Shown here piece after piece: positions 19,053 through 30,847 of a stretch of DNA of 64,000 bases; within the stretch, counting starts at the first letter, position 1, and each line of letters starts with the position of its first letter. This DNA comes from Polynucleobacter sp. AP-Kaivos-20-H2 (GTDB taxonomy: Bacteria; Pseudomonadota; Gammaproteobacteria; Burkholderiales; Burkholderiaceae): positions 434,001 to 498,000 of the forward strand of contig NZ_JACVOX010000001.1 in NCBI RefSeq assembly GCF_018882215.1. Direction: 5' to 3'. The notes under the pieces were generated by a model. That model searched no databases. It was not told the origin of the DNA and worked only from the letters and a program-made list of their open reading frames with translations. Made by a program: the position numbers and the translations under genes.

Positions 19053-20552
19053 TTAAGACCCTAATAAGGTACGGCGCATTGCATCCAAGCAAAGACTCAT
19101 TAAACCCGCAGGAACAATACCGATAACTAAAACCAGAATGCCATTGAGACTCAAGATTCCCTTGGCAAAGCCCGAACCAGAAACTGCAATCTCATGCTCA
19201 GGCTCATCGAAGTACATTACCTTAACCACTCTGAGGTAATAAAAAGCACCAATCAAAGAGGCGATCACAGCAATTACAGCTAAGAATGTATGCTCCGCAT
19301 CCACCAAAGCTTCCAAAACACCTAACTTAGCAGCAAAACCGACTGTAGGCGGAATACCAGCCAAGGAAAACATCATCACCAGACCAATAAAAGCAAACCA
19401 CGGATGCTTCTTATTGAGGCCTTTTAAACCATCCAAGGTTTCGCAGTCATAACCTTTGCGTGACAAAGCCATCAACAAGCCGAACGTGCCAAGCGTTGTT
19501 AGCACATAAGTAATGGCGTAGAACATTGCCGCACTAAATGCGTGATCATCGAAAACAGATAGCATGCCCAATAGCACAAAACCCATTTGCGCAATGGCAG
19601 AATAAGCCAGCATGCGCTTGATATTGGTTTGCGCTATCGCAGTCACATTACCAACAACTAACGATAGAACTGCTAACAGGACAAGCATTGGCTGCCAGTC
19701 GCCTAGTAAAGGCAATAAAGTATTTACCAATAAACGGAATAACAAAGCAAAGGCAGCTAGCTTGGGTGCTGCAGCAATCATTAAAGTAACAGCTGTTGGA
19801 GCACCTTGATAAACGTCTGGTACCCACATATGAAATGGCACCACACCCAACTTAAAGGCCAAACCAGCAACAATAAATACCAAGCCAAACGCCATCACCA
19901 AATGGTTTACACGAGGGTCGGCAACCGTTTTAAAGATCTCAATAAGGTCAAGCGATCCGGTGACACCATAGAGCATCGACATGCCATAGAGCAAGAAACC
20001 AGATGCTAATGCACCCAAGATAAAGTACTTAATACCAGCTTCCACACTCTTTTCGCTACTGTGACGCATTGCAACCAATGCGTATGTAGGCAAAGCCATC
20101 AACTCCAAGCCTAGGTATAGAGTTAATAGATTTGCACCAGAGATCAATACAAACTGGCCAAGCAAAGCAAGCAGAGCCAAGACAATGAAGTCAGGACGGA
20201 ACAAGGCACGATCCATCAAATATTGCTTGGAGTAAATCAAGCTCACCAAAACAGCGATGCATGAACATGCCTTGAGCAAGTTAGAAAATGGATCAGACTG
20301 AAATAGGCCATTCATTGCTACAAGCGCTGGATCGCCCATGCGGCTAATAAAAGCAAAAATGAGATAGGCCAACAAGATCAGTGAGAAAAAGTACACGAAG
20401 CCAACTCCACGCGGAGTATGAAAGATGTCTTGCTCAACACCAGGGGTAGATATCACTCTTTCGCGAACATAAACGCTAACAACCAATAACAAGCAGGTTG
20501 CTATGAGTAAAACAAGTTCCGGCAGGATGGCGTAAAGGTCGAATGCTTGCAT
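19053..20552 (-). CDS. nuoN: NADH-quinone oxidoreductase subunit N
   Basis: Antiporter-like proton-pumping subunit of the complex I membrane arm, 499 residues, about 14 membrane helices. The conserved Lys in the middle of a helix region is visible in [25 protein letters not shown] and the second in [18 protein letters not shown]. Last gene of the nuo operon, 10 nt after nuoM. Confidence 0.95.
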   Translation of the reverse strand: MQAFDLYAILPELVLLIATCLLLVVSVYVRERVISTPGVEQDIFHTPRGVGFVYFFSLILLAYLIFAFISRMGDPALVAMNGLFQSDPFSNLLKACSCIAVLVSLIYSKQYLMDRALFRPDFIVLALLALLGQFVLISGANLLTLYLGLELMALPTYALVAMRHSSEKSVEAGIKYFILGALASGFLLYGMSMLYGVTGSLDLIEIFKTVADPRVNHLVMAFGLVFIVAGLAFKLGVVPFHMWVPDVYQGAPTAVTLMIAAAPKLAAFALLFRLLVNTLLPLLGDWQPMLVLLAVLSLVVGNVTAIAQTNIKRMLAYSAIAQMGFVLLGMLSVFDDHAFSAAMFYAITYVLTTLGTFGLLMALSRKGYDCETLDGLKGLNKKHPWFAFIGLVMMFSLAGIPPTVGFAAKLGVLEALVDAEHTFLAVIAVIASLIGAFYYLRVVKVMYFDEPEHEIAVSGSGFAKGILSLNGILVLVIGIVPAGLMSLCLDAMRRTLLGS

Positions 20553-20562
20553 TTGTACTTAC

Positions 20563-22029
20563 TCAGAGTTTGCTGACAGCAACATGCTGCAACAGATTAA
20601 TTACAGCTGGATGAATGATGTCCGTGAATGGTTTTGGATAGACACCCATACCAATTACACAGATAGATAAAACTGCCATCAAGAAATATTCGCGACCGTT
20701 CAAATCCTTTAACTCTTCAACGTGGGCATTGTTAACGGTACCGAAAAATACACGTTTCACCATCCACAAGGAATAAGCGGCGCCTAAGATCAATGCTGTA
20801 GCAGCTAGGATACCGATGACAAAGTCGTAATCAACAGCAGCCAAGATCACCATGAATTCACCAACAAAACCAGAGGTAGCAGGTAAACCACAGTTGGCCA
20901 TCGCCATTAGTACGGCAAATGCAGTAAATGCAGGCATGCGATGCACTACGCCACCGTAATCAGCGATCTGACGGGTATGCATGCGGTCATAAAGCACGCC
21001 AATGGACAAGAACATCGCACCGGCAACAAAGCCGTGTGAAATCATCTGCACAATGCCGCCCTCAATACCCAGCGGACTAAAGAGGAAGAAGCCTAAGGTT
21101 ACAAAGCCCATGTGAGCAACTGAAGAATAGGCAACCAGTTTTTTCATGTCTTTTTGAACAAGAGCAACTGCACCTACATAGATCACAGCAACCAAAGACA
21201 GGAAGATAACAAATGGGCCCAAGTACTGGCTCGCATCTGGCGCGATTGGCAAAGAGAAGCGCAGGAAGCCATATGCACCGAGCTTCAACATAATGGCAGC
21301 CAAGACTACTGAGCCACCTGTTGGCGCTTCAACGTGGACGTCTGGTAGCCAAGTATGTAATGGCCACATTGGAACCTTGACAGCAAACGCCATAAAGAAT
21401 GCTGCAAACAATAGGATCTGCTCAACAATATCTAGTCGGGCATTTTGCCAAGCCAGAATATCGAATGTATTAGTCACGTTGTACAGATACAGCATGGCAA
21501 TTAAAGTAAGTAAAGAGCCAAGCAAGGTATACAAGAAGAACTTAAATGCCGCATAAATACGGTTGTGGCCACCCCATACACCAATAATGATGTACATCGG
21601 AATTAATGTCGCCTCAAAGAATACATAGAAAAGCAATGCATCAAGAGCGCAAAATACGCCGATCATTAGTCCAGACAGGATCATGAACGAAGCCATGTAT
21701 TGCGATACCTTGGTTTGAATGACTTCCCATGCTGCAATCACCACAATAACGTTAATGAATGCAGTAAGCACAATAAACCAAACAGAAATACCGTCAATAC
21801 CTAGGTAATAGTTAATGTCGTAACGTGGAATCCAGCTGACCTTTTCAACAAACTGCATTCCAGAATTAGCGATATCAAAATTAATCAACAATGGAAGCGT
21901 TGCAATAAAGCTAAGTACCGCTCCGATCAGCGTCAACCAGCGTACACCGGCAGTTGATCTTTCAGACCCATAAAACAAAATAATGAGTCCAAAGACAATC
22001 GGGGTCCAAATGGCGTAAGAAAGAATCAT
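20563..22029 (-). CDS. nuoM: NADH-quinone oxidoreductase subunit M
   Basis: Antiporter-like proton-pumping subunit, 488 residues. The conserved Glu on the fifth helix region is in YVFFEATLIPMYIIIGVWGG; the pumping Lys is in AFAVKVPMWPLHTWLPDVHVEAPTGGSV and MKKLVAYSSVAHMGFV. Lies between nuoL (24 nt) and nuoN (10 nt). Confidence 0.96.
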   Translation of the reverse strand: MILSYAIWTPIVFGLIILFYGSERSTAGVRWLTLIGAVLSFIATLPLLINFDIANSGMQFVEKVSWIPRYDINYYLGIDGISVWFIVLTAFINVIVVIAAWEVIQTKVSQYMASFMILSGLMIGVFCALDALLFYVFFEATLIPMYIIIGVWGGHNRIYAAFKFFLYTLLGSLLTLIAMLYLYNVTNTFDILAWQNARLDIVEQILLFAAFFMAFAVKVPMWPLHTWLPDVHVEAPTGGSVVLAAIMLKLGAYGFLRFSLPIAPDASQYLGPFVIFLSLVAVIYVGAVALVQKDMKKLVAYSSVAHMGFVTLGFFLFSPLGIEGGIVQMISHGFVAGAMFLSIGVLYDRMHTRQIADYGGVVHRMPAFTAFAVLMAMANCGLPATSGFVGEFMVILAAVDYDFVIGILAATALILGAAYSLWMVKRVFFGTVNNAHVEELKDLNGREYFLMAVLSICVIGMGVYPKPFTDIIHPAVINLLQHVAVSKL

Positions 22030-22053
22030 AGTGGCTACTTAAGTAACAAAGGC

Positions 22054-24114
22054 CTAGCGAACAAAAGGCAGGTAAGCATACAAAACCCAAGCCAACAATA
22101 CTGCTAGGCCCGCAATCATTGCGAAGGCATAGTGGTAGAGATAACCGGATTGCAAATGACGAATTACTCCGGCAAAGCGCCCTACTGCATGCGCACTGCC
22201 ATTAACAAAGAAACCATCGATGATCTTTTGATCGCCACGATGCCATAAGAAACTGCCGATCCAAATAAGGCCTTTAGCAAACACAGCTTGGTTAATTTCA
22301 TCGAGGTAATACTTGTTATCAAATAATTTTTTAATTGGTGCAAATGTTTCGGCAACTTTGGCTGGTAGCTTGGGCGCCCAGAGATAACCAATCGCAGCAG
22401 TCAACACGCCAAGTACTACCAACAACAAGACTGGTGAAGTGAATGCATGAATTGCCATTGCAATCGGACCATGGAACTCATCTTCCAATTCTTTCATCAC
22501 CGGATGGCGTGCTAAGTCAATAAAGATGGAATCGCCAAAGTAAGTTCCGAATAACAAGGGAGAGATGGTGTAGAAACCAATGATCACGGATGGAATTGCC
22601 AGAAGGATCAATGGCAAAGTGACAACGAATGGTGATTCATGTGGCTTTTGACCTGGAGCTAAACCATGATGCGCATGATCGTCACCCTGCTCCGCATGAT
22701 CATGATGATGGTCGTGAGCATGTGAACCCTCATGACCCCAGCGTGCTTTACCGTGGAATACATAAAAATACAAACGGAATGAGTACAAGGCTGTTACGAA
22801 TACGCTAGCCATGACTGCAAAGTAGGCAAAGCCTGAACCAGGGATATGACTTGCAGCCACCGCCTCAATAATGGAATCTTTTGAATAGAAGCCTGAGAAG
22901 AATGGAGTCCCTACCAACGCCAGATTACCCAGCAACATCATGAGGCAAGTAATTGGCATATATTTCCAAAGACCGCCCATCTTGCGCATATCTTGCTCAT
23001 GATGCATACCAAGAATTACGCTACCTGCAGCAAGGAATAGCAATGCTTTAAAAAAAGCGTGCGTCATCAAATGGAAAATAGCCACTGGATATGCAGATAC
23101 ACCCAAAGCGACTGTCATATACCCCAGCTGAGATAAGGTCGAATAAGCAACAACACGCTTAATATCGTTTTGCACAATACCAAGGAAGCCCATAAAGAGC
23201 GCTGTGATTGAACCAATCACCAAAATAAAGCTCAGCGCGACATCTGAAAGCTCAAACAGTGGTGACATCCGTGACACCATGAAAATACCGGCTGTAACCA
23301 TGGTTGCGGCATGAATCAAAGCAGAGATTGGTGTTGGGCCTTCCATCGAATCAGGCAACCAAACATGCAATGGGAATTGAGCGGATTTACCCATTGCACC
23401 AATAAACAAGCAGATACAAGCAACCGTCATTAAATTCCAGCTAGTACCAGGCAATGTCTGGGCTGCTAAAGCAGAATTCTGAGAGAAGATCACGTCATAT
23501 TGCATCGAGCCAGTACTGGCCAGCAGAATACCGATGCCCAAGATGAAGCCAAAGTCACCGACGCGGTTAACTAAAAAAGCCTTCATATTGGCAAATACAG
23601 CGGATTGGCGCTCAAAATAGAAGCCAATCAACAAATAAGAAACCACACCCACAGCTTCCCAGCCAAAGAAGAGTTGCAACAAGTTATTACTCATTACCAA
23701 CATCAACATGGCAAAGGTAAATAAAGAAATATAGGAGAAGAAGCGGTTGTAACCTTCTTCACCATGCATATAGCCAATGGTATAAATGTGAACCATCAAT
23801 GACACAAAGGTCACTACGCACATCATCGTTGCCGTTAAAGGGTCAATTAGGAAGCCAATATCTAAATTGAGTTCGCCCAATTGCATCCAATGGTAAACAG
23901 TTCCGTTGAAATAGAAGCCATCCATCACTTGAACTAATACATTGCAGGAAAGTACAAATGCAATGGTTACGCCCAAAATAGTCACGAACTGACTTGCGCC
24001 ATGACCAATGCGATTGCCGCCTAATTTAGTGCCAAAGAAGCCAGCGATGATAGAGCCGACTAATGGCGCCAAAGGAATGGCGCAAAGTACAGGAATGTTT
24101 AAGGTCAATTGCAT
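22054..24114 (-). CDS. nuoL: NADH-quinone oxidoreductase subunit L
   Basis: Most distal antiporter-like subunit of complex I with the long lateral helix, 686 residues against about 613 in E. coli. Conserved motifs are FFGWEAVGVVSYLLIGFYF (Glu) and GKSAQFPLHVWLPDSMEGPTPISALIHAATMVTAG (Lys). Part of the extra length is a hydrophilic loop at about residues 458-490 with about eleven His among Asp and Glu (GHEGSHAHDHHHDHAEQGDD). 2 nt follow nuoK. Confidence 0.96.
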   Translation of the reverse strand: MQLTLNIPVLCAIPLAPLVGSIIAGFFGTKLGGNRIGHGASQFVTILGVTIAFVLSCNVLVQVMDGFYFNGTVYHWMQLGELNLDIGFLIDPLTATMMCVVTFVSLMVHIYTIGYMHGEEGYNRFFSYISLFTFAMLMLVMSNNLLQLFFGWEAVGVVSYLLIGFYFERQSAVFANMKAFLVNRVGDFGFILGIGILLASTGSMQYDVIFSQNSALAAQTLPGTSWNLMTVACICLFIGAMGKSAQFPLHVWLPDSMEGPTPISALIHAATMVTAGIFMVSRMSPLFELSDVALSFILVIGSITALFMGFLGIVQNDIKRVVAYSTLSQLGYMTVALGVSAYPVAIFHLMTHAFFKALLFLAAGSVILGMHHEQDMRKMGGLWKYMPITCLMMLLGNLALVGTPFFSGFYSKDSIIEAVAASHIPGSGFAYFAVMASVFVTALYSFRLYFYVFHGKARWGHEGSHAHDHHHDHAEQGDDHAHHGLAPGQKPHESPFVVTLPLILLAIPSVIIGFYTISPLLFGTYFGDSIFIDLARHPVMKELEDEFHGPIAMAIHAFTSPVLLLVVLGVLTAAIGYLWAPKLPAKVAETFAPIKKLFDNKYYLDEINQAVFAKGLIWIGSFLWHRGDQKIIDGFFVNGSAHAVGRFAGVIRHLQSGYLYHYAFAMIAGLAVLLAWVLYAYLPFVR

Positions 24115-24116
24115 GA

Positions 24117-24425
24117 CTAGCCTTTTAGGTGGTCAAGATCATCAGCATTAATCGTGTCAACCTTACGGAAGAGCACAACCAAAATTGCCAAGCCGATAGC
24201 CGCCTCAGCAGCTGCCACAGTCAAAATAAAGAATACGAATACTTGACCAGCCATATCACCCAAATAATGGGAGAAAGCCACAAAGTTCATGTTCACCGAG
24301 AGAAGCATCAGCTCAATTGCCATTAGCAAAACAATGACATTCTTACGGTTTAAGAAAATTCCGATAACGCTAGTTGCAAATAAGATCGCACCCAGCACTA
24401 AATAATGAGCGAGAGTGATATTCAT
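24117..24425 (-). CDS. nuoK: NADH-quinone oxidoreductase subunit K
   Basis: Small three-helix membrane subunit, 102 residues, with the two conserved buried Glu residues in [16 protein letters not shown] and [12 protein letters not shown] that belong to the proton path. It overlaps nuoJ by 4 nt. Confidence 0.97.
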   Translation of the reverse strand: MNITLAHYLVLGAILFATSVIGIFLNRKNVIVLLMAIELMLLSVNMNFVAFSHYLGDMAGQVFVFFILTVAAAEAAIGLAILVVLFRKVDTINADDLDHLKG

Positions 24426-25069
24426 TTCTTCTCCCCTCTTATATCTTGCTTTGCAGCCATGTCTGAACCCATTTTCACAATGCGCATGCGATCTGCTGCA
24501 ACGACATTGACTTGCTCGTGAATATTCTGCGATTTAGAGTCTTTGCGATTACGCAATGTCAATGCTACAGCGGCAATAATTGCCACCAGTAAGATCACAC
24601 CAGCAACCTCAAAGGCGTATACATAATCTACAAAGATCAGCATACCCAAAGCTTGGGTATTGTTAGCCATCATTTCTTCTGGCATAGGCTGCACTGGAGC
24701 ATTGGTTCCGATAAAGCTACGAATGATCACAATCGACAGCTCTAGAACAATAACGGCACCCATCAAGAAGGCAACTGGCAGAAACTTTTTGAAATCGCGA
24801 CGTAAATGTTCAACATCTAAGTCCAACATCATCACCACGAAGAGGAACAGAACCATCACTGCGCCAACATAGACCAAAATCAGAGCCAAGCTCAAGAATT
24901 CGGCTTTGAGCAACATCCAGAGGCCTGATGCACAAAAGAACGCCAATACCAGAAATAGTGCTGCATGCACTGGGTTACAAGCCGTGATCACACGAAGCGC
25001 AGAAAACACCAATAAGCCTGCAAAGCCATAGAAGAACATGGCAAATAAAGTAGATGGATCGAATGTCAT
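24422..25069 (-). CDS. nuoJ: NADH-quinone oxidoreductase subunit J
   Basis: Five-helix membrane subunit, 215 residues. The third-helix signature [20 protein letters not shown] includes the conserved Tyr, and the N-terminus [18 protein letters not shown] is typical. The hydrophilic tail of about 45 residues reaches the cytoplasm. Overlaps nuoK by 4 nt. Confidence 0.96.
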   Translation of the reverse strand: MTFDPSTLFAMFFYGFAGLLVFSALRVITACNPVHAALFLVLAFFCASGLWMLLKAEFLSLALILVYVGAVMVLFLFVVMMLDLDVEHLRRDFKKFLPVAFLMGAVIVLELSIVIIRSFIGTNAPVQPMPEEMMANNTQALGMLIFVDYVYAFEVAGVILLVAIIAAVALTLRNRKDSKSQNIHEQVNVVAADRMRIVKMGSDMAAKQDIRGEKK

Positions 25070-25089
25070 ATTAGTTAAGCTCGATTCGA

Positions 25090-25581
25090 TTAACGGTAAG
25101 GTGCATCAGCTGCACGGTTAGCGGCAATATCTTTTTCGTATTTATCGCCTACAGCTAAAAGCATATCTTTGGTGAAATACAAGTCACCGCGCTTATCGCC
25201 AAAATACTCAAAAATATTTGTTTCAACAATGGCGTCTACTGGACAAGCCTCTTCACAGAAACCACAGAAAATACATTTTGTGAGATCGATGTCATAACGA
25301 CTGGTGCGACGAGTGCCATCATCACGCTCAGCAGTTTCAATAGTGATGGCATAAGCCGGACAAACTGCTTCACATAACTTGCAGCCAATACAGCGCTCTT
25401 CACCATTTTCATAGCGACGAAGTGCGTGCAAACCACGGAAGCGACTAGACAACGGCGTCTTCTCTTCGGGGTATTGAACGGTAATTTTTGGCTTGAAGAG
25501 ATAGCGACCAGTAATAGACATACCAACCAAGATGTCTCTTAGCATCAAGCTATCGAGGAATTGGGAAATTTTCTTAAACAT
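25090..25581 (-). CDS. nuoI: NADH-quinone oxidoreductase subunit I
   Basis: Ferredoxin-like subunit carrying iron-sulfur clusters N6a and N6b, 163 residues. Two 4Fe-4S motifs are intact: [16 protein letters not shown] (about residue 66) and [18 protein letters not shown] (about 105). Lies 11 nt after nuoH. Confidence 0.97.
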   Translation of the reverse strand: MFKKISQFLDSLMLRDILVGMSITGRYLFKPKITVQYPEEKTPLSSRFRGLHALRRYENGEERCIGCKLCEAVCPAYAITIETAERDDGTRRTSRYDIDLTKCIFCGFCEEACPVDAIVETNIFEYFGDKRGDLYFTKDMLLAVGDKYEKDIAANRAADAPYR

Positions 25582-25592
25582 GATTTATCAAC

Positions 25593-26666
25593 TTATTTCC
25601 AAATATTCCATGGTGAGACAACCCACGCGCCGATAACAACCACCCAAAATACTGAGATGGGAATAAATATTTTCCAACCCAAACGCATGATTTGGTCATA
25701 GCGATAGCGCGGTAATGTAGCGCGTAACCAAATAACGCAGGATAAGAGGAAGAATGTTTTACCAAATAACCAGAAGAACCCTGGAATATCACGCAAGATT
25801 GGCAAGTCAACAATCGGCAACCAACCGCCTAAGAACATGATGGATGCAACAGCTGCAATCAAAATCATGTTGGCATATTCAGCCAAGAAGAACATGGCAA
25901 AAGACATGCCTGAATACTCAACCATGTGTCCAGCTACGATCTCAGATTCACCCTCAACCACGTCAAATGGATGGCGGTTTGTTTCAGCAACGCCAGAGAT
26001 AAAGTAAATCAAGAACATTGGTAATAAAGGTAACCAATTCCACGAGAGGAAATTAAGGCCCATGCTGGCAAAGTAACCCTGCTCTTGTGAAGTAACAATG
26101 GCACTTAAATTTAATGAACCCGAGGTAAGCAAGACGGTAACCAATGCAAAACCCATTGCAATCTCATAGGAGATCATTTGGGCTGAAGCGCGCATTGCAC
26201 CGAGGAATGGATATTTAGAGTTAGAAGACCAACCAGCCAAGATGACCCCATAAACACCAATAGAGGAAATAGCCATGATATAAAGCAAGCCTGCGTTTAC
26301 ATCAGCCAAAACCATCTTCGCCTGAAATGGAATCACCGCCCAAGCAGCAAATGCAGGCATGATCACCATGATTGGTGCAATAAAGTACAAAACCTTACTA
26401 GCTTGAGCAGGTGCAATGATCTCTTTCATCAAGAGCTTTAATGCGTCAGCAATTGGCTGCAATAAACCCAGTGGACCTACGCGATTTGGGCCAAGACGAA
26501 TATGCATCCAGCCAATCAATTTTCTTTCCCAAAGGGTTAGATAGGCAACGCAACCAAACATCGGCAATACGATGATCACAATACGAATCAATGCCCAAAC
26601 CAAGGGCCACAATGAGCCAAAAATAGCCTCACCTTGAGTGGTAATGAGGTTCAAGAAATTATCCAT
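25593..26666 (-). CDS. nuoH: NADH-quinone oxidoreductase subunit H
   Basis: Membrane subunit forming the quinone chamber, 357 residues with about eight helices. Signatures are [19 protein letters not shown] at the N-terminal side and the acidic loop [20 protein letters not shown]. Lies 8 nt after nuoG. Confidence 0.97.
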   Translation of the reverse strand: MDNFLNLITTQGEAIFGSLWPLVWALIRIVIIVLPMFGCVAYLTLWERKLIGWMHIRLGPNRVGPLGLLQPIADALKLLMKEIIAPAQASKVLYFIAPIMVIMPAFAAWAVIPFQAKMVLADVNAGLLYIMAISSIGVYGVILAGWSSNSKYPFLGAMRASAQMISYEIAMGFALVTVLLTSGSLNLSAIVTSQEQGYFASMGLNFLSWNWLPLLPMFLIYFISGVAETNRHPFDVVEGESEIVAGHMVEYSGMSFAMFFLAEYANMILIAAVASIMFLGGWLPIVDLPILRDIPGFFWLFGKTFFLLSCVIWLRATLPRYRYDQIMRLGWKIFIPISVFWVVVIGAWVVSPWNIWK

Positions 26667-26674
26667 CTCGTCCC

Positions 26675-28996
26675 TTATGCCTTACTAATAGTTACTGGAC
26701 CAAACATCGATCCCAATTTGGCACTAGCCATGGTGCCAGCAGAAATTCTGACAGCTCCAGGCGCTAAATTAACTTCTAATGTTGCCGGCATATCGACTGA
26801 ATGAGAGTCTTGGGTAACGCGCACTGCATCACCCTCTTTGAGACCCAATTCAGCGAAAGTAATTTTATTTAGGCCTACCTGATTGCCGCGCTTAGCATCA
26901 CGCGTTAAATGCAAGGCTGAAGAACGCCGTACGATTTGGTCGCCAGCATAAATGTTGACATCAGCCAAACGCTCGAGACCATTGAAAGGAGCTAGATTTC
27001 CATTGGCAATCGAAGAGCTAGTAGCTTTGTTATTTAAGCGATTGCAATAACCATCGTCCAATGCTTCTCCCAGGACTTCCTCAGGAGCATTAAACAAGAA
27101 ACCGTCTAAACCTAAGAGCCCACCCAATACACGCAATACTTTCCATGCTGGACGTGAATCACCTAAAGGTTTTACTGAAGGCTGTACCGTTTGAACTCTT
27201 CCCTCTAAATTCACAAAGGTTGAGACTGTCTCTGAGAACACTGAAGTAGGCAGAATGACATCAGCTACCTCCATCAAGTCAGCACTCTTATAGGCGCTCA
27301 AAGCAATAACGGTATTAGCCTTTGCCAAAGCTGCACGAGCAGCTGCTGGGTTTGGCAAATCTGAATCTGGCTCGATATTCATCAAGATCACTGCGCGACG
27401 TTCGCCAGATAAGATTGACTCAACACCCACGCCGTTAGCATTCACTAAAGATGCGCCAACTGCATTGCCGCCAACTGGCAAGAAGCCTAAAGTAGAACCA
27501 GTCTGATCAGCAATAAATTGCGCCATAACGTGCAAGTCAGAAGCATGGTGATGCGCAATAGCAGCAGAACCAAGCAGTACAGCTTTTGACTCGCCGGAAA
27601 GCAAGCTATCGGCAATCTTCTGCGCCGCAGGAGAAATAGTTAAATTAAATGTGCCAACTGGCGCTGTTAATGATTTTGCTTTTGCAACAGCAAGTGCAAC
27701 TTCACTCAATGCATTCAACCATGCGCTTGGAGCTACTGAAATACCGCTACTTGGAATCAACCAGTCATCACCACCTGCATCAATACGCAATACTTGCAAA
27801 GCGCGTTTGCTGGCAGTACGAATACGAGCAGCCAATACAGGCTGGTCTTTGAGCAAGAAACTACCAATAACTAATACACGATCCAATTCATTGATCTTGG
27901 CGATTGGCATTCCCAACCATGGCGCTGCTGCTGCATTTTTTACATCCGTTTGGCGCAATCGAGTTTCCATTTGATTGGAGCCAAGGCCACGCACTAACTT
28001 TTGCAAGAGGTGCAATTCCTCAGTGGAAGATATTGGGTGGGCTAAAGCACCAATGGACTCAGGACCACTTTCTGCTGAAATTGTTTTCAGAGAATGAGCA
28101 ACATAATCTAAAGCTGACTGCCAATCTGTTTCTAACCACTGGCCGCCCTGCTTCACCATTGGCGTGGTTACACGGTCAGCACTATTTAAACCTTCATAAG
28201 AGAAGCGATCACGATCGCTAATCCAGCATTCATTAATGGCTTCGTTTTCTAGAGCAACTACACGCATGACTTTATTAGCTTTAGTCTGAACTGTAGTATT
28301 CGCACCTAAGCTATCGTGAGGACTAACTGAACGCTTGCGGCCTAATTCCCAAGTACGCGCTGCATAACGGAATGGCTTGCTGGTTAAAGCACCAACTGGA
28401 CACAAATCAATCATGTTTCCAGACAACTCTGAATCTACCGTCTGACCAACGAAGGTGGTGATCTCGGAATGCTCACCACGGTTGACCATACCCAGCTCCA
28501 TAACACCGGCAACTTCTTGGCCGAAGCGTACGCAACGAGTGCAATGGATGCAACGCGTCATCTCTTGCATGGAGATCAATGGGCCAACATTCTTATGGAA
28601 GACAACACGCTTCTCTTCATCGTAACGTGAGTTTGATTTTCCGTAACCAACTGCTAAGTCCTGTAACTGACACTCGCCACCCTGATCGCAAATTGGGCAA
28701 TCTAATGGATGGTTAATGAGCAAGAATTCCATGACTGAACGCTGGGCTTCTACGGCTTTGGCAGAATGCGTAAACACCTTCATACCTTGAGTTACTGGTG
28801 TAGCACAAGCGGGAAGAGGTTTGGGAGCCTTCTCTACTTCAACCAAACACATGCGGCAGTTAGCGGCAATCGATAACTTCTTGTGATAGCAGAAGTGAGG
28901 AACGTAGGTGCCGAGCTTGTTCGCGGCGTGCATCACCATCGAACCTTGCGGAACTTCTACAGTCTTACCATCTAATTCGATTTCTACCATGCTCAC
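26675..28996 (-). CDS. nuoG: NADH-quinone oxidoreductase subunit G
   Basis: Largest hydrophilic-arm subunit, 773 residues, with four iron-sulfur sites possible. The N-terminal 2Fe-2S Cys residues are in [19 protein letters not shown], the His-ligated 4Fe-4S in [14 protein letters not shown], and N4 in [13 protein letters not shown]. The C-terminal two thirds is a molybdopterin-oxidoreductase-like domain without a visible cofactor role. The extra N7 cluster Cys motif was not seen. Confidence 0.95.
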   Translation of the reverse strand: MSMVEIELDGKTVEVPQGSMVMHAANKLGTYVPHFCYHKKLSIAANCRMCLVEVEKAPKPLPACATPVTQGMKVFTHSAKAVEAQRSVMEFLLINHPLDCPICDQGGECQLQDLAVGYGKSNSRYDEEKRVVFHKNVGPLISMQEMTRCIHCTRCVRFGQEVAGVMELGMVNRGEHSEITTFVGQTVDSELSGNMIDLCPVGALTSKPFRYAARTWELGRKRSVSPHDSLGANTTVQTKANKVMRVVALENEAINECWISDRDRFSYEGLNSADRVTTPMVKQGGQWLETDWQSALDYVAHSLKTISAESGPESIGALAHPISSTEELHLLQKLVRGLGSNQMETRLRQTDVKNAAAAPWLGMPIAKINELDRVLVIGSFLLKDQPVLAARIRTASKRALQVLRIDAGGDDWLIPSSGISVAPSAWLNALSEVALAVAKAKSLTAPVGTFNLTISPAAQKIADSLLSGESKAVLLGSAAIAHHHASDLHVMAQFIADQTGSTLGFLPVGGNAVGASLVNANGVGVESILSGERRAVILMNIEPDSDLPNPAAARAALAKANTVIALSAYKSADLMEVADVILPTSVFSETVSTFVNLEGRVQTVQPSVKPLGDSRPAWKVLRVLGGLLGLDGFLFNAPEEVLGEALDDGYCNRLNNKATSSSIANGNLAPFNGLERLADVNIYAGDQIVRRSSALHLTRDAKRGNQVGLNKITFAELGLKEGDAVRVTQDSHSVDMPATLEVNLAPGAVRISAGTMASAKLGSMFGPVTISKA

Positions 28997-29022
28997 TTTT
29001 AGATATCCCGTGCTCTAAATCT

Positions 29023-30321
29023 TTATAAAGGTTGTGCAGAATCTAAGCAGCGCTTATGTTCTACGTGATACGCAAATTCATCCATGTAATGTTTCAACAT
29101 GCCACGTACCGGCATTGCTGCTGCATCACCTAAAGCGCAAATCGTACGACCTTGAATATTGGCAGCTACGTCATTGAGCAAATCCAAATCCTCTGGACGC
29201 CCCTCACCATGTTCAATGCGATGAACAATGCGCCATAACCAACCAGTACCTTCGCGACATGGTGTGCATTGACCACATGATTCTTCGTGATAGAAATAGG
29301 ACAAACGCTCCAAGGCACGAACCATACAACGTGTTTCATTCATCACAATCACGGCACCAGATCCCAACATAGATCCAGCTTTTGCAATACTGTCGTAATC
29401 CATAGTCAGATCCATCATCTGCGCACCAGGAATTACTGGTGCAGAAGATCCGCCGGGAATCACAGCCTTCAAAGCCTTGCCATCACGCATACCGCCAGCA
29501 AGCTTTAAGAGCTCTGAAAATGGGGTTCCCAAAGGAATTTCATAGTTGCCTGGATGAACTACGTCACCCGATACCGAGAATATTTTGGTTCCACCATTAT
29601 TGGGTTTTCCAAGCTCCAAATAGGCTGGACCGCCAATGGCCAAAATAAATGGCACAGCAGCAAATGTCTCAGTGTTATTGATTGTGGTTGGCTTGCCATA
29701 TAGGCCAAAACTTGCCGGGAATGGTGGCTTAAAGCGTGGCTGCCCTTTCTTACCTTCTAAAGATTCAAGCAGGGCCGTTTCTTCACCACAAATATAAGCA
29801 CCCCAACCTGGGGATGCGTGTAACTGGAAGGAAAAATCGCTTCCTAAAATTTTGTCACCCAGATATCCTGCTGCTCGCGCTTCTTCAAGCGCCTCTTCGA
29901 TGCGAGAATACACATCCCAGATTTCACCGTGGATGTAGTTGTAACCAACAGTAATCCCCATTGTGTAGGCACCTATGATCATGCCTTCGATCAAAGCGTG
30001 TGGGTTATAGCGCATGATGTCACGGTCTTTAAAAGTACCGGGTTCACCTTCATCGCTATTACAAACTAAATATTTTTGCCCCGGAAATTGACGGGGCATA
30101 AAGCTCCACTTCAAACCTGTTGGAAAGCCTGCGCCTCCACGACCACGTAATGAAGAAGCTTTTAATTCAGCAATGATGGCATCAGGAGCTACTTTGTCAT
30201 TAATTAAACGACGTAGTTGTTGATAGCCCCCACGACTTTCGTAATCCTTTAAACGCCAGTTATCTCCATTTAATCCAGCGAGGATTAAAGGCTTGATATG
30301 GCGATCGTGCAAGCTGGTCAT
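29023..30321 (-). CDS. nuoF: NADH-quinone oxidoreductase subunit F
   Basis: NADH-oxidising subunit with FMN and cluster N3, 432 residues. FMN/NADH loops are [13 protein letters not shown] and [15 protein letters not shown]; the N3 cluster Cys residues are in [15 protein letters not shown] (about residue 355) plus a later Cys in [11 protein letters not shown]. Overlaps nuoE by 4 nt. Confidence 0.97.
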   Translation of the reverse strand: MTSLHDRHIKPLILAGLNGDNWRLKDYESRGGYQQLRRLINDKVAPDAIIAELKASSLRGRGGAGFPTGLKWSFMPRQFPGQKYLVCNSDEGEPGTFKDRDIMRYNPHALIEGMIIGAYTMGITVGYNYIHGEIWDVYSRIEEALEEARAAGYLGDKILGSDFSFQLHASPGWGAYICGEETALLESLEGKKGQPRFKPPFPASFGLYGKPTTINNTETFAAVPFILAIGGPAYLELGKPNNGGTKIFSVSGDVVHPGNYEIPLGTPFSELLKLAGGMRDGKALKAVIPGGSSAPVIPGAQMMDLTMDYDSIAKAGSMLGSGAVIVMNETRCMVRALERLSYFYHEESCGQCTPCREGTGWLWRIVHRIEHGEGRPEDLDLLNDVAANIQGRTICALGDAAAMPVRGMLKHYMDEFAYHVEHKRCLDSAQPL

Positions 30322-30824
30322 GCTGCTTTCCCTTCTGCACGTAATTCAGTTAACAAAGCATCAATCTTCTCTTTGCTCATAAAGCTGCACATGCGCTTGT
30401 CATTCACCAACATGACAGGTGAATCACCACAGGCACCCATGCACTCACCCTCTTTCAAGGTAAAAGTACCGCATGGAGTAGTTTCGTTGTAGCCAATACC
30501 TAAAGTCTCTTTGAGGTATGTTGCTGCAGTTTCACCATGGGTTAATTGGCATGGCAAATTAGTGCAAATTACCAATTTGTATTTACCAATTTTCTTTGTG
30601 TTGTACATGTTGTAGAAAGTTGCGACTTCATCAACAGCAATGCTTGGCATTTCTAAAATCTGGGCAACCGTTTCAATCACTTCAGGAGAAACCCAGCCCA
30701 CCTCAGTTTGAGCGGCAATCAAACAAGCCATCACAGCGGATTGCTTATACTCAGCAGGATACTTAGCGATATTGCGATGAATATCAGCTAGTGTTTTATC
30801 GGATAGTTGCAGAGTCGTAGTCAT
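30318..30824 (-). CDS. nuoE: NADH-quinone oxidoreductase subunit E
   Basis: Thioredoxin-fold 2Fe-2S subunit (cluster N1a), 168 residues. Cluster ligands are visible as CTNLPC and, about 40 residues later, CMGAC. Partner of NuoF, with which its gene overlaps by 4 nt. Confidence 0.96.
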   Translation of the reverse strand: MTTTLQLSDKTLADIHRNIAKYPAEYKQSAVMACLIAAQTEVGWVSPEVIETVAQILEMPSIAVDEVATFYNMYNTKKIGKYKLVICTNLPCQLTHGETAATYLKETLGIGYNETTPCGTFTLKEGECMGACGDSPVMLVNDKRMCSFMSKEKIDALLTELRAEGKAA

Positions 30825-30847
30825 TAAATATTCCTTGGCACGCCTTA

